Source: Maricaulis salignorans (lineage in GTDB: Bacteria > Pseudomonadota > Alphaproteobacteria > Caulobacterales > Aquidulcibacteraceae). Taken from it: a stretch of DNA of 64,000 nt. This document shows positions 16,795 through 24,307 of the stretch, one piece after another. The notes under the pieces were generated by a model that did not search any database, was not told the origin of the DNA, and was given only the letters and a program-made list of their open reading frames with translations. The first letter of the stretch is position 1, and each line of letters begins with the position of its first letter. The stretch spans positions 1 through 64,000 of the forward strand of contig CAMDDL010000005.1 in NCBI GenBank assembly GCA_945891505.1, given 5' to 3'. The position numbers were made by a program, and so were the translations under genes.

Positions 16795-17928
16795 ATGGCT
16801 TATGTAGCAGTTAAGGGCGGCGAGCGCGCCATCACCAACGCCCACACTTGGCTGGGCGAAGTGCGCCGTGGCGATACCTCCGTTCCAGAGTTGAGCGTGG
16901 CTCAAATTCGCGAACAAATGAGCTTGGCCGTGGATCGCGTGATGGCTGAAGGCTCTTGCTATGATCCAGATTTGGCCGCTTTGGCGATCAAGCAATCGCG
17001 CGGCGATCTCCCGGAAGCCATCTTCCTGTTGCGTGCTTACCGGACGACTTTGCCGCGCTTTGGCGCTTCGACACCGATTGAAACTGCAAACATGGCCGTC
17101 CAGCGCCGCGTATCTGCTGCCTTCAAGGACATTCCAGGTGGGCAGGTCCTAGGGCCAACGTTTGATTACACCCATCGTCTTTTGGACTTTAAGCTGGCAG
17201 CCGAAGGCGGCCATGAAGTCCCGCCGGCTCAGGTATCTGAAGAAATTATGCCGACACAATTGGCGACCATCGCCCAAGTCTTTGCCCATGAAGGCTTGTT
17301 GGAAGGCGATCCGGTTACAGATGCTTCTGAACAACCCTATGACTTGACCCGCGAGCCGATGGCGTTTCCAGCCGATCGCGACCAGCGTTTGCAAGCTCTT
17401 GCACGCGGCGATGAAGGCTTCTTATTGAGCCTTGCTTATTCTAGCCAACGCGGTTGGGGCTCCACCCACCCCTTGTGCGGCGAGATCCGCATGGGCGAAG
17501 TCAGTGTTGGCTTTACCCCTGATGAGTTGGGCTTTGAAATTGAGTTGGCAGACTTGCCGATGACCGAATGTATCATGTTGTCGGGCTTTGCAGGCTCTGC
17601 TGAGCAAGCCCCACAATATACGCGTGGCTATGGCCTGACCTTTGGGCACAACGAACGCAAGGCGATGAGCATGTCGATTGTCGACCGCGCGCTTCGTGGC
17701 CGCGAGTTGGGCGAAGAAGGCCAAGCGCCCTGTCAGGATGAAGAATTTGTGCTCTATCACTCCGACGTGGTGGAAGCATCGGGCTTCGTCCAACACCTTA
17801 AACTACCCCATTACGTCGATTTCCAAGCCGACCTTCAATTCCTGCGTCGCCTGCGTCGGGAGTTCTTTGACGCCAAAGCAAAAGCCTTGGCAGAGCAAAC
17901 AGCGCACATGAAGGAGGCCGCGGAATGA
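16795..17928 (+). CDS. phnI: C-P lyase core subunit PhnI
   Basis: A 377-residue protein. PhnI is the nucleosidase-like subunit that, with PhnG, PhnH and PhnL, attaches phosphonate to the ribose 1' carbon of ATP and releases adenine. The sequence opens with MAYVAVKGGERAI, the family hallmark, and contains QIREQMSLAVDRVM, LLRAYRTTLPRF, HPLCGEIRMGEV and TRGYGLTFGHNERKAMSM, all conserved in PhnI. The length is slightly above the E. coli protein (~354). The phnJ start overlaps its stop by 4 bases (ATGA). Confidence 0.95.
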   Translation: MAYVAVKGGERAITNAHTWLGEVRRGDTSVPELSVAQIREQMSLAVDRVMAEGSCYDPDLAALAIKQSRGDLPEAIFLLRAYRTTLPRFGASTPIETANMAVQRRVSAAFKDIPGGQVLGPTFDYTHRLLDFKLAAEGGHEVPPAQVSEEIMPTQLATIAQVFAHEGLLEGDPVTDASEQPYDLTREPMAFPADRDQRLQALARGDEGFLLSLAYSSQRGWGSTHPLCGEIRMGEVSVGFTPDELGFEIELADLPMTECIMLSGFAGSAEQAPQYTRGYGLTFGHNERKAMSMSIVDRALRGRELGEEGQAPCQDEEFVLYHSDVVEASGFVQHLKLPHYVDFQADLQFLRRLRREFFDAKAKALAEQTAHMKEAAE

Positions 17929-18866
17929 CCGCTACTGAAGCACCCGCGCGCCCAAACGCCGCGCCAGAAGACCGCTATTACACCTATGCCTATCTAGATG
18001 AGCAGACCAAGCGGATGATCCGCCGGGCTATTCTAAAGGCTTTGGCAATCCCGGGCTATCAAGTTCCCTTTGGCTCGCGCGAGATGCCCGTGCCTTATGG
18101 TTGGGGTACAGGCGGTATCCAGCTGACCGCGGCAATCATTGGCCGCGACGACGTGTATAAATGCATCGACCAAGGGGCCGATGATACCACCAATGCCGTC
18201 TCCATCCGCCGGTTTTTCGCGACGGTGGCCGACGTCGCCACAACCGAAGACACCAGCGAAGCGACGATCATCCAGTCGCGCCACCGAATTCCGGAGCAGC
18301 CCTTGGCGGATGGCCAGATCATGGTGTTCCAAGTGCCGCAGCCCGAACCTTTACGAGGCTTGGAGCCACGCGAAACCGAGACTCGCGCCATGCATGCTTA
18401 TGCCGAATATGGTCTGCAATATGTCTCGCTTTATGAAAACATATCCGCCTACGGACGGATTGCGGCGACCGCTGGCTATCCGGTGATGATTGATGAACGC
18501 TATTTGATGAGCCCATCGCCAATCCCTAAGTTTGATAATCCTAAAATGCACATGAACCCAGCAATCCTGTTGTTTGGCGCAGGTCGTGAAAAGCGGATCT
18601 ATGCGGTTCCGCCCTTTACGCGGGTGCGTAGCTTGGACTTTGAAGATTATCCGTTTGAGACACAAAGCTGGGACGAAGTTTGTGCCCTATGCGGCGCGAA
18701 CGACTCCTATCTCGACGAGGTCGTCCTCGACGACAAAGGCGAGCATATGTTTGTCTGCTCAGACAGCCATTATTGCGCAGACCGTCGCGAGAAGGGTCAC
18801 GCAGGCCCGATGGCCGGTCACGCCCTCGCACATATTGAGACCGAAATCGCGGCAGAGGAAGTATAG
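17925..18866 (+). CDS. phnJ: C-P lyase catalytic subunit PhnJ
   Basis: This is the radical SAM enzyme that breaks the carbon-phosphorus bond of ribose 1-phosphonate 5-phosphate to give a hydrocarbon and ribose 1,2-cyclic phosphate 5-phosphate. The iron-sulfur cysteines are at residues 253, 256, 278 and 284 (C-X2-C-X21-C-X5-C), the exact spacing of E. coli PhnJ, and the N-terminal AIPGYQVPFGSREMPVPYGW holds the conserved glycyl-radical region. PSPIPKFDNPKM and FGAGREKRIYAVPPFTRV are near-identical family signatures. At 313 residues it is about 30 longer than the E. coli protein, through terminal extensions. It appears fully intact. Confidence 0.97.
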   Translation: MTATEAPARPNAAPEDRYYTYAYLDEQTKRMIRRAILKALAIPGYQVPFGSREMPVPYGWGTGGIQLTAAIIGRDDVYKCIDQGADDTTNAVSIRRFFATVADVATTEDTSEATIIQSRHRIPEQPLADGQIMVFQVPQPEPLRGLEPRETETRAMHAYAEYGLQYVSLYENISAYGRIAATAGYPVMIDERYLMSPSPIPKFDNPKMHMNPAILLFGAGREKRIYAVPPFTRVRSLDFEDYPFETQSWDEVCALCGANDSYLDEVVLDDKGEHMFVCSDSHYCADRREKGHAGPMAGHALAHIETEIAAEEV

Positions 18867-18868
18867 CC

Positions 18869-19687
18869 ATGACTGAAGTTTTGGATCGGCCGACTTCTTC
18901 CCAATCTGTGGGCGCAGTGGAACCACTTTTGCGTGTCTCGAACTTGACCAAAAATTATGGCCATGTCGCCGGTTGCTTGGATATCAGCTTTGAGATGCGG
19001 CCCGGTGAAGTTTTAGGCATCGTGGGTGAAAGTGGCTCCGGCAAAACCACCCTTCTAAACTGCATTTCAGGCAAGCTGGCCCCGACGTCCGGGTCCATTG
19101 CCTTCAACTCCCGTCGTCATGGCTTGGTCGACATTTATGATTTGTCTGAGCCAGACCGGCGGCGCATGCAGCGCGAAGATTGGGGCTTTGTGCATCAAAA
19201 TCCACGCGACGGCCTAAGAATGCGCGTTTCAGGTGGTGCCAATGTCGCTGAGCCATTGATGAACCTCGGTCGGCGCCATTATGGCGACATGCGTCAAGCG
19301 ACAATGGACTGGTTGAGCCGGGTTGAGCTTGATTTGGGTCGGGTTGACGATAAGCCACGTAACTTCTCCGGCGGTATGCAACAGCGCATTCAGATTGCCC
19401 GCAATCTGATCCACAACCCGCGCCTTGTCTTTATGGACGAGCCGACTGGCGGCCTAGATGTGTCCGTGCAGGCCCGCTTGCTGGACCTGTTGCGAGAGCT
19501 GGTGCGTGACTTAGGACTAGCCGCCATCATCGTGACGCACGACATGGCTGTCGCCCGCCTGATGGCGGATCGCTTGATGGTGATGAAGGGCGGTCATGTG
19601 GTCGAGACGGGCCTTGCTGATCAAGTGCTCGACGACCCGCAACATCCCTACACCCAATTATTGGTCTCAAGTGTGCTGCAAATCTAA
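18869..19687 (+). CDS. phnK: C-P lyase ABC-type ATPase PhnK
   Basis: A 272-residue soluble ABC ATPase that docks on the PhnGHIJ core and remodels it with ATP. Walker A GESGSGKTT, signature FSGGMQQR, Walker B RLVFMDEPTGGLDVSVQ and H-loop IVTHD are present. EDWGFVHQNPRDGLRMRVSGG is characteristic of PhnK compared with oligopeptide-transport ATPases. It starts 2 bases after phnJ. It is not a membrane transporter here: no permease is encoded next to it and the operon context is the lyase complex. Confidence 0.93.
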   Translation: MTEVLDRPTSSQSVGAVEPLLRVSNLTKNYGHVAGCLDISFEMRPGEVLGIVGESGSGKTTLLNCISGKLAPTSGSIAFNSRRHGLVDIYDLSEPDRRRMQREDWGFVHQNPRDGLRMRVSGGANVAEPLMNLGRRHYGDMRQATMDWLSRVELDLGRVDDKPRNFSGGMQQRIQIARNLIHNPRLVFMDEPTGGLDVSVQARLLDLLRELVRDLGLAAIIVTHDMAVARLMADRLMVMKGGHVVETGLADQVLDDPQHPYTQLLVSSVLQI

Positions 19688-19736
19688 CGCACCCTTAGTT
19701 CCATCCTCTTTGGCCTTTGTTTGAAGCGATCCTCCC

Positions 19737-20441
19737 ATGACCCAAGAAGCCGCCATTCGCGTCGATGATCTCAGCAAGATTTTCACCCTGCATAATCAAG
19801 GTGCCACGTCGATTGGCGTCTTTGAGGCCCTCAAACTGGAAGTCATGCCAGGCGAGTGCGTGGTTTTGGCAGGTGAATCCGGTGTCGGGAAGTCGACCCT
19901 GATGCGGACGATCTATGGCAATTATTTGCCAAGCTCGGGCGGCGTTTTCGTCCTGCATGATGGTTCGCCTGTCGACATTACTAAAGCACCACCCCATCAG
20001 GTGCTGGAGATCAGACGACGGACATTAGGCTATGTCAGTCAGTTCCTACGCGTGATCCCGCGTGTTTCAACACTCGATCTCGTCATTGAGCCGCTTCTTG
20101 AAAATGGTGTCGAGCTGGAAGAAGCCCGCGAGCGGGCGATCACACTTCTGCAGGCTTTGCGTTTGCCAGAAGCCCATTGGGACCTGCCGCCGTCAACATT
20201 CTCTGGCGGGGAGCAACAACGCGTCAATATCGCACGAAGCTTTATTCGCGAGTATCCAGTCCTTTTGTTGGATGAGCCAACAGCTTCGCTCGACGCGGCG
20301 AACCGTGCCATCGTTGTGGAACTGATCAATGCGGCTTTGGCCAAGGGTGCCGCCATGGTCGGCATTTTCCATGACCATGATGTGCGCGACGCGGTGGCCA
20401 CGCGTTTGTTTAATGTGTCAGAATATAAGGCTGCAGCGTGA
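19737..20441 (+). CDS. phnL: C-P lyase ABC-type protein PhnL
   Basis: A 234-residue ABC-type ATPase with Walker A GESGVGKST, signature FSGGEQQR and Walker B VLLLDEPTASLD. The segments LGYVSQFLRVIPRVSTLDLV and LRLPEAHWDLPPSTFSGG are specific for PhnL, which joins PhnG, PhnH and PhnI in the first step and forms a dimer with PhnK on the core complex. The 49-base space after phnK is the largest gap in this part of the operon. The GTG start of the next gene overlaps the phnL stop (GTGA). Confidence 0.93.
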   Translation: MTQEAAIRVDDLSKIFTLHNQGATSIGVFEALKLEVMPGECVVLAGESGVGKSTLMRTIYGNYLPSSGGVFVLHDGSPVDITKAPPHQVLEIRRRTLGYVSQFLRVIPRVSTLDLVIEPLLENGVELEEARERAITLLQALRLPEAHWDLPPSTFSGGEQQRVNIARSFIREYPVLLLDEPTASLDAANRAIVVELINAALAKGAAMVGIFHDHDVRDAVATRLFNVSEYKAAA

Positions 20442-20770
20442 GCGCTTGGCGCGCCACTTCGGCAAGCCCCGTCTTGCCATCTTTCGACTTTGCGGCGACG
20501 GCGGCATTCTACGGTCGGCTAGGATTCAGCGTGGCGCGAACTTATCCTGACCTATTGCTGTTGCAGTCTGGCCAAGTCGAGCTTCAGTTTGCATCTGTGG
20601 CTGATCCGCAAAGAGGGGCTGGCCTACGTGTCTATCTGCGCGGCGACAATGTGCCCGCCGGGGCACGCGAAGCGGGGTCGGAATTATTGCACATGGACTG
20701 GGGCGCAGATGAGTTTCGACTTATCGACCCAGACGGGACGTTGGTCCGCGTCGGCGAGACACTGAAATGA
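20438..20770 (+). CDS. VOC-fold (glyoxalase/bleomycin-resistance-like) protein
   Basis: A 110-residue protein with one vicinal-oxygen-chelate fold: LPSFDFAATAAFYGRLGFSV, DLLLLQSGQVELQFA, and the C-terminal FRLIDPDGTLVRVGE are the standard strands of bleomycin-resistance-like members. The usual metal-binding Glu and His positions are only partly visible, so it could be a binder rather than an enzyme. Its GTG overlaps the phnL stop by 4 bases and phnM2 follows 100 bases later, which places it inside the C-P lyase operon. A role in binding a phosphonate or protecting an intermediate is a guess. Confidence 0.75.
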   Translation: MSAWRATSASPVLPSFDFAATAAFYGRLGFSVARTYPDLLLLQSGQVELQFASVADPQRGAGLRVYLRGDNVPAGAREAGSELLHMDWGADEFRLIDPDGTLVRVGETLK

Positions 20771-20870
20771 CCCAGACGCTCCGATGTTGTTGGGACGCTC
20801 TTGCGACCGTCATAGGGGCGTCTTGTGACATGATTAGACTAAACCAACATACCGGAAACGGAGACTTCCG

Positions 20871-22016
20871 ATGACGAACCATGCAATTTTTTCTCGTCAG
20901 ATCGTAACACCGCAAGGCGTCCTCAGTGGTCATATTCACGTGGAAGATGGCGCAATCTGCGCTATTGAGGCTGCGACCGACGCAAACAGCGACGCGGTTG
21001 ATTGCGGAGATGACCTTCTCATCCCGGGCCTTGTCGACATTCATACCGACAATTTGGAAAAACACTATCAGCCACGCCCCGGTGCGCGCTGGGATAGTCT
21101 GGGTGCGGCCTTGGCTCATGATGGCCAATGCATCATGGCGGGAATTACGACCGTCTTTGACAGCCTGAGTCTCCATGGTCGTAAAGACGGCCTAGACCGC
21201 AAAGAGGCTTTGGCACCGATGATTGCGGCCATGGATCAAGCGGGCGCTGAGGGTCTGCTGCGGGCAGAGCATTTGCTTCATTTGCGCTGTGAGATCACAA
21301 ATCCTGAGCTTTTGAGCTTGGTGGAGCCACATCTCGACAACCCCCGGCTCAAGCTGCTTTCAGTCATGGATCATACCCCCGGCCAACGCCAGACGGCTGA
21401 CCTCAATCGCTTTAAAGACCGGCTCGAAAAAGCCGGTACTGCAAAGGAAGAAGTGGCCTCCATGCTCGCCACCGAGACTGATTGGCGCGACCCTTCTGCT
21501 GGGCCGAAAAACCGTGAGACGATTGTGGCTTTGGCCCAAGAGTATGGCATCGCATTGATGAGCCATGATGACGCGACGATTGAGCACGTCAACGAAAGCC
21601 ACCAAGATGGCTGCGTCGCGGCCGAGTTCCCAGTCAGTTTAGATGCCGCCAAGCGCGCTCGTGAGCTCGGCTTGCTCAATGTGATGGGTGGCCCAAACTT
21701 TGTGCGCGGTGCCTCACACTCTGGCAATTTAAGCGCCCAAGCCTGCGCAGCAGAAGACTTGTTGGACATTTTGTCGTCAGACTATGTGCCGTTGTCGATG
21801 ATCCGGGCAGCGTTCATGCTGGCGGAGGCCCCGTTCAATTGGCCGATCCAACGCGCAATCGATACAGTGGCCAAAAATCCCGCCCATGTGTGTGGGTTGA
21901 CTGATCGCGGCGAGATCAAAGTTGGGCAACGGGCTGATATGGTTCGGGTCTATCTTTCGCCCAACGGTTGGCCCATTGTCCGTTCGGTTTGGCGTGAAGG
22001 ACAAGTAGTGGGATGA
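20871..22016 (+). CDS. phnM: RPnTP diphosphatase PhnM (copy 2, in the C-P lyase operon)
   Basis: A 381-residue amidohydrolase with the same catalytic blocks as the other phnM: VDIHTDNLEKH near residue 55, VMDHTPGQRQ, LMSHDDATIEH, GGPNFVRG and LSSDYVPLSMIRAAFMLAEAP. The ATG is supported by GGAGACTTCC directly upstream. It removes diphosphate from the 5-triphosphate intermediate ahead of PhnJ. It sits in the canonical position after phnL and overlaps the DUF1045 gene by 4 bases (ATGA), so it is the likely main enzyme, with the phnF-linked copy as a second version. Confidence 0.94.
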   Translation: MTNHAIFSRQIVTPQGVLSGHIHVEDGAICAIEAATDANSDAVDCGDDLLIPGLVDIHTDNLEKHYQPRPGARWDSLGAALAHDGQCIMAGITTVFDSLSLHGRKDGLDRKEALAPMIAAMDQAGAEGLLRAEHLLHLRCEITNPELLSLVEPHLDNPRLKLLSVMDHTPGQRQTADLNRFKDRLEKAGTAKEEVASMLATETDWRDPSAGPKNRETIVALAQEYGIALMSHDDATIEHVNESHQDGCVAAEFPVSLDAAKRARELGLLNVMGGPNFVRGASHSGNLSAQACAAEDLLDILSSDYVPLSMIRAAFMLAEAPFNWPIQRAIDTVAKNPAHVCGLTDRGEIKVGQRADMVRVYLSPNGWPIVRSVWREGQVVG

Positions 22017-22711
22017 TCCCCCGTTACGCGATTTATTATGCGCCCTCAGCGGCGCACCCTCTGAGCACGGCAGCCTCTGCTTGGCTTGGGCGTGATGCAT
22101 TCACCAACACAATGTGTGAGCGGCCTGTTCTGGAAGGCCTTGAAGGGATTGATCTCGATCAATTAACCCAAGACGCCCGTCACTATGGCTTCCACGCGAC
22201 CTTAAAAGCCCCTTTTGAGTTGCACCCTGAGCAAGATGAGGCGGGCCTTCTGTCAGCCTTTAGCGCGCTCACCACCCGCCATGCGCCATTCCAAGCGAAG
22301 ATTCAGGTCGCAGCTTTGGGGCCTTTCTTAGCTTTTGTGCTAGCAGAGGGCTCGCCGCAGATGCAGGCACTGCATTCTGATTGTGTGGTTGCCCTTGATG
22401 GCTTCCGCGCACCATTGAGTGAATTTGACCTCAATCGGCGCTTACATGCGGGCATCAATCCACGTCATGAAAGCCAGTTACGGGAATATGGCTATCCCTA
22501 TATTTTTGACGACTTTCGCTTTCACATGACGCTGACGGAGCGCATCCCCGATCAAGCACTCCGGGCCCAAGTCTTGGCGGTCTTGCAAGACCATTTCCAA
22601 GACTTTGCCTGCCCCCATGATTTCGAAAGCTTGGCTATCTTTAAGCAAGAAGCTCGCGATCAGCCATTTACGATCCTAGACTTACAACCCCTAACGGGAC
22701 CCGCCGTTTAG
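22013..22711 (+). CDS. DUF1045 phosphonate-operon protein, 2H phosphoesterase-like
   Basis: A 232-residue protein of the DUF1045 family that recurs in alphaproteobacterial phosphonate operons. Two H-x-T motifs are visible, HYGFHATLK near residue 60 and FRFHMTLTE near residue 166, the paired catalytic signature of 2H phosphoesterases, which open cyclic phosphates. Since no PhnP is seen in the cluster, it is a plausible substitute for hydrolysis of 5-phosphoribosyl 1,2-cyclic phosphate to ribose 1,5-bisphosphate, the substrate of PhnN; this is inference from motif and context. It is translationally coupled to phnM2 and converges with a 4-base overlap on the DUF1330 gene. Confidence 0.85.
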   Translation: MIPRYAIYYAPSAAHPLSTAASAWLGRDAFTNTMCERPVLEGLEGIDLDQLTQDARHYGFHATLKAPFELHPEQDEAGLLSAFSALTTRHAPFQAKIQVAALGPFLAFVLAEGSPQMQALHSDCVVALDGFRAPLSEFDLNRRLHAGINPRHESQLREYGYPYIFDDFRFHMTLTERIPDQALRAQVLAVLQDHFQDFACPHDFESLAIFKQEARDQPFTILDLQPLTGPAV

Positions 22712-23121
22712 GCACCAATCATCTTGGTGCGAATGTTCAACTGACCGGCAAGGCCTGCCATGCGGTGCACTTCGATGGCCTGATAGTCGGGCGATTGCAC
22801 CATGGCTAACATGGCGGCGCGGGAGGGATATTCGGCAATTGCCACCATGTCCCACAGCTCTTCGACTTGGCCCAGCATCAGATCGGTGACCATGCCGGAA
22901 AAGCGCGCTTTGCCGCCAACGGCTTCGACACATGCCACGACGGCCATGCCATAGCGCATATAGGCTTCACGGCCGGTCAATTCAAGCTCTGCCCCATCGG
23001 GATAGGTCGCCTTCTCCTTGAACTTCAACAGATTGACCATGCAGAATGGCCCATCTTCTTCGCCACCAAAGAAGGCTTTTGCACGTTCAGGGCTTGGGAA
23101 AACTTCATTGGTCACATTCAT
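22708..23121 (-). CDS. DUF1330 family protein
   Basis: A 137-residue cytosolic protein. FCMVNLLKFKEKATYPDG, YMRYG and the later WDMVAIAEYPSRAAMLAMVQSPDY form the ferredoxin-like alpha-beta barrel pattern of DUF1330, related to ABM/EthD-type proteins. No catalytic role is established. It is translationally coupled to the upstream haloalkane dehalogenase-like gene (ATGA, 23118-23121), so the two probably serve one pathway, perhaps degradation of an imported organic compound. Confidence 0.85.
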   Translation of the reverse strand: MNVTNEVFPSPERAKAFFGGEEDGPFCMVNLLKFKEKATYPDGAELELTGREAYMRYGMAVVACVEAVGGKARFSGMVTDLMLGQVEELWDMVAIAEYPSRAAMLAMVQSPDYQAIEVHRMAGLAGQLNIRTKMIGA

Positions 23122-24020
23122 AGTTTTACGACTTTCAAAATAGAGGAAACGAAGCCCGCTGGATCATCTTCTTGGATGAAGTGGCCCCCACGCAGCGTGG
23201 TGTGGGGTTGATTGGCTGTGCCGGGGACCCGGCCCACGAAGAGGCGCTGTCCGCCGCGTGTGACAGGGTCGCCGTCGCTAAAGCAGCACAGGAAAGGCTT
23301 TTCCCAGGTATCTAAGACCTTCCAAGCTTCTAACTGGTCCGGAACTGCCACATTGTCGCCGATGGGCACAAAGGACGGAAAAATTCGCGCTCCGGCCTTG
23401 TAGCTGGAATCGGGGAAGGGCGCGTCATAGGCGGCAATCTCCGCCGCCGATAGCCTACGCTTCGTGCCACCCTGAACAATTTTGCCAATAGGGAAGACCG
23501 GGCTGAACTGGGAGAAGGCGCGCCAAATCTTAAAGGCGGCAGGGCCGCGTTGGCCCGCAGGAAGGCCGCCATTGGAGAGAACGACGCTGGAAAAGCGATC
23601 TGGCATTTCGGCCAAGAGGCGAAGTCCAATCAGCGATCCCCAGTCCTGGCAGACCAAAGTGATGTTCTTCAAATCCAAGGCCTCAAGCCATTGGCGCATC
23701 CAAGCAACATGGCGGGCGTAGCTATAATCCTGCTTCGACGCTGGCTTATCGGAGCGGCCAAAGCCGATCAGGTCAGGGGCGATCGCACGAAGGCCCTCCG
23801 CGACGACTGGACCAATCATGTGCCGGTAGAGATAACTCCACGTCGGCTCGCCATGCAACATCAACACAATTGGGCCGTCGCGAGGCCCTTCGTCGACATA
23901 ATGGACACGCATGGGCGTCTGGGTTGCCGGGTCATGGATGGTCAGATAGCGGGGCTCGAAATCAAAGCCTTCAACTGCCTCAAATGCCGCATCTGGCGTG
24001 CGTAAAACCTTCAAGCTCAT
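23118..24020 (-). CDS. Haloalkane dehalogenase, DhlA-like subfamily (alpha/beta hydrolase)
   Basis: A 300-residue alpha/beta hydrolase closely matching the haloalkane dehalogenase subfamily I: LHGEPTWSYLYR (oxyanion region), the nucleophile Asp126 in VCQDWGS with halide-binding Trp127 next to it, cap-domain segment YDAPFPDSSYKAGARIFP and the catalytic His280 in GGHFIQED. It would convert a haloalkane to an alcohol plus halide; some homologues have other hydrolase activities. The ATG at 24020 is preceded by AAGGGAG; an earlier start adds 14 residues unlike the family. An inverted repeat at 24045-24061 probably acts as operator. It forms an operon with the DUF1330 gene. Confidence 0.88.
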   Translation of the reverse strand: MSLKVLRTPDAAFEAVEGFDFEPRYLTIHDPATQTPMRVHYVDEGPRDGPIVLMLHGEPTWSYLYRHMIGPVVAEGLRAIAPDLIGFGRSDKPASKQDYSYARHVAWMRQWLEALDLKNITLVCQDWGSLIGLRLLAEMPDRFSSVVLSNGGLPAGQRGPAAFKIWRAFSQFSPVFPIGKIVQGGTKRRLSAAEIAAYDAPFPDSSYKAGARIFPSFVPIGDNVAVPDQLEAWKVLDTWEKPFLCCFSDGDPVTRGGQRLFVGRVPGTANQPHTTLRGGHFIQEDDPAGFVSSILKVVKL

Positions 24021-24044
24021 ACTCCCTTCCCAGCCCTTAATTAT

Positions 24045-24061
24045 TGACACTAAACGTGTCA
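24045..24061. promoter_or_regulatory. Inverted repeat operator ahead of the dehalogenase
   Basis: TGACAC and GTGTCA are separated by 5 bases (TAAAC). The palindrome lies 25 bases upstream of the dehalogenase start, in the promoter/leader region, where a TetR- or GntR-type repressor could block transcription. No regulator gene is adjacent. Confidence 0.45.
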
Positions 24062-24199
24062 TATTTTGACGGGTAGGTCAATCAGGTTTCTGATTGCAGG
24101 ACGGGGCGCTTGGGAAATAAGCGAACGACGACTGACCAGCCCCCGGCTAGAAAGGCGACTCCCAGTGCCAAAGCCAAAGCCTCGCCCCCCAACGGCCAC

Positions 24200-24227
24200 C
24201 CTCTGTGCCCACCCTTGGGCACAGAGG
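24200..24227. other. Perfect 12-bp stem-loop in the dehalogenase/glycerate-kinase gap
   Basis: CCTCTGTGCCCA and its exact complement TGGGCACAGAGG flank a 4-base loop. Flanking GCCAAAGCC and GGCTTGGC can extend the stem with one bulge. No T-tract follows, so it does not look like an intrinsic terminator. It lies between two divergent genes, about 80 bases before the likely glycerate kinase start. It may be a REP-like element or part of the 5' leader. The rest of the gap (24021-24307) shows only the operator at 24045. Confidence 0.6.
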
Positions 24228-24307
24228 CTTGGCCTTGCACGTTTCCCTTCCAGCTGCGAATTTGCCCTTAGCCCACTTGCCTTTTGCAGTGGCAGAGCAC
24301 GCAACCC

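Noticed and set aside
20771-20870. Intrinsic terminator between the VOC gene and phnM2
   Set aside because: AGACGC and GCGTCT can pair, but the loop exceeds 30 bases and no T-tract follows.
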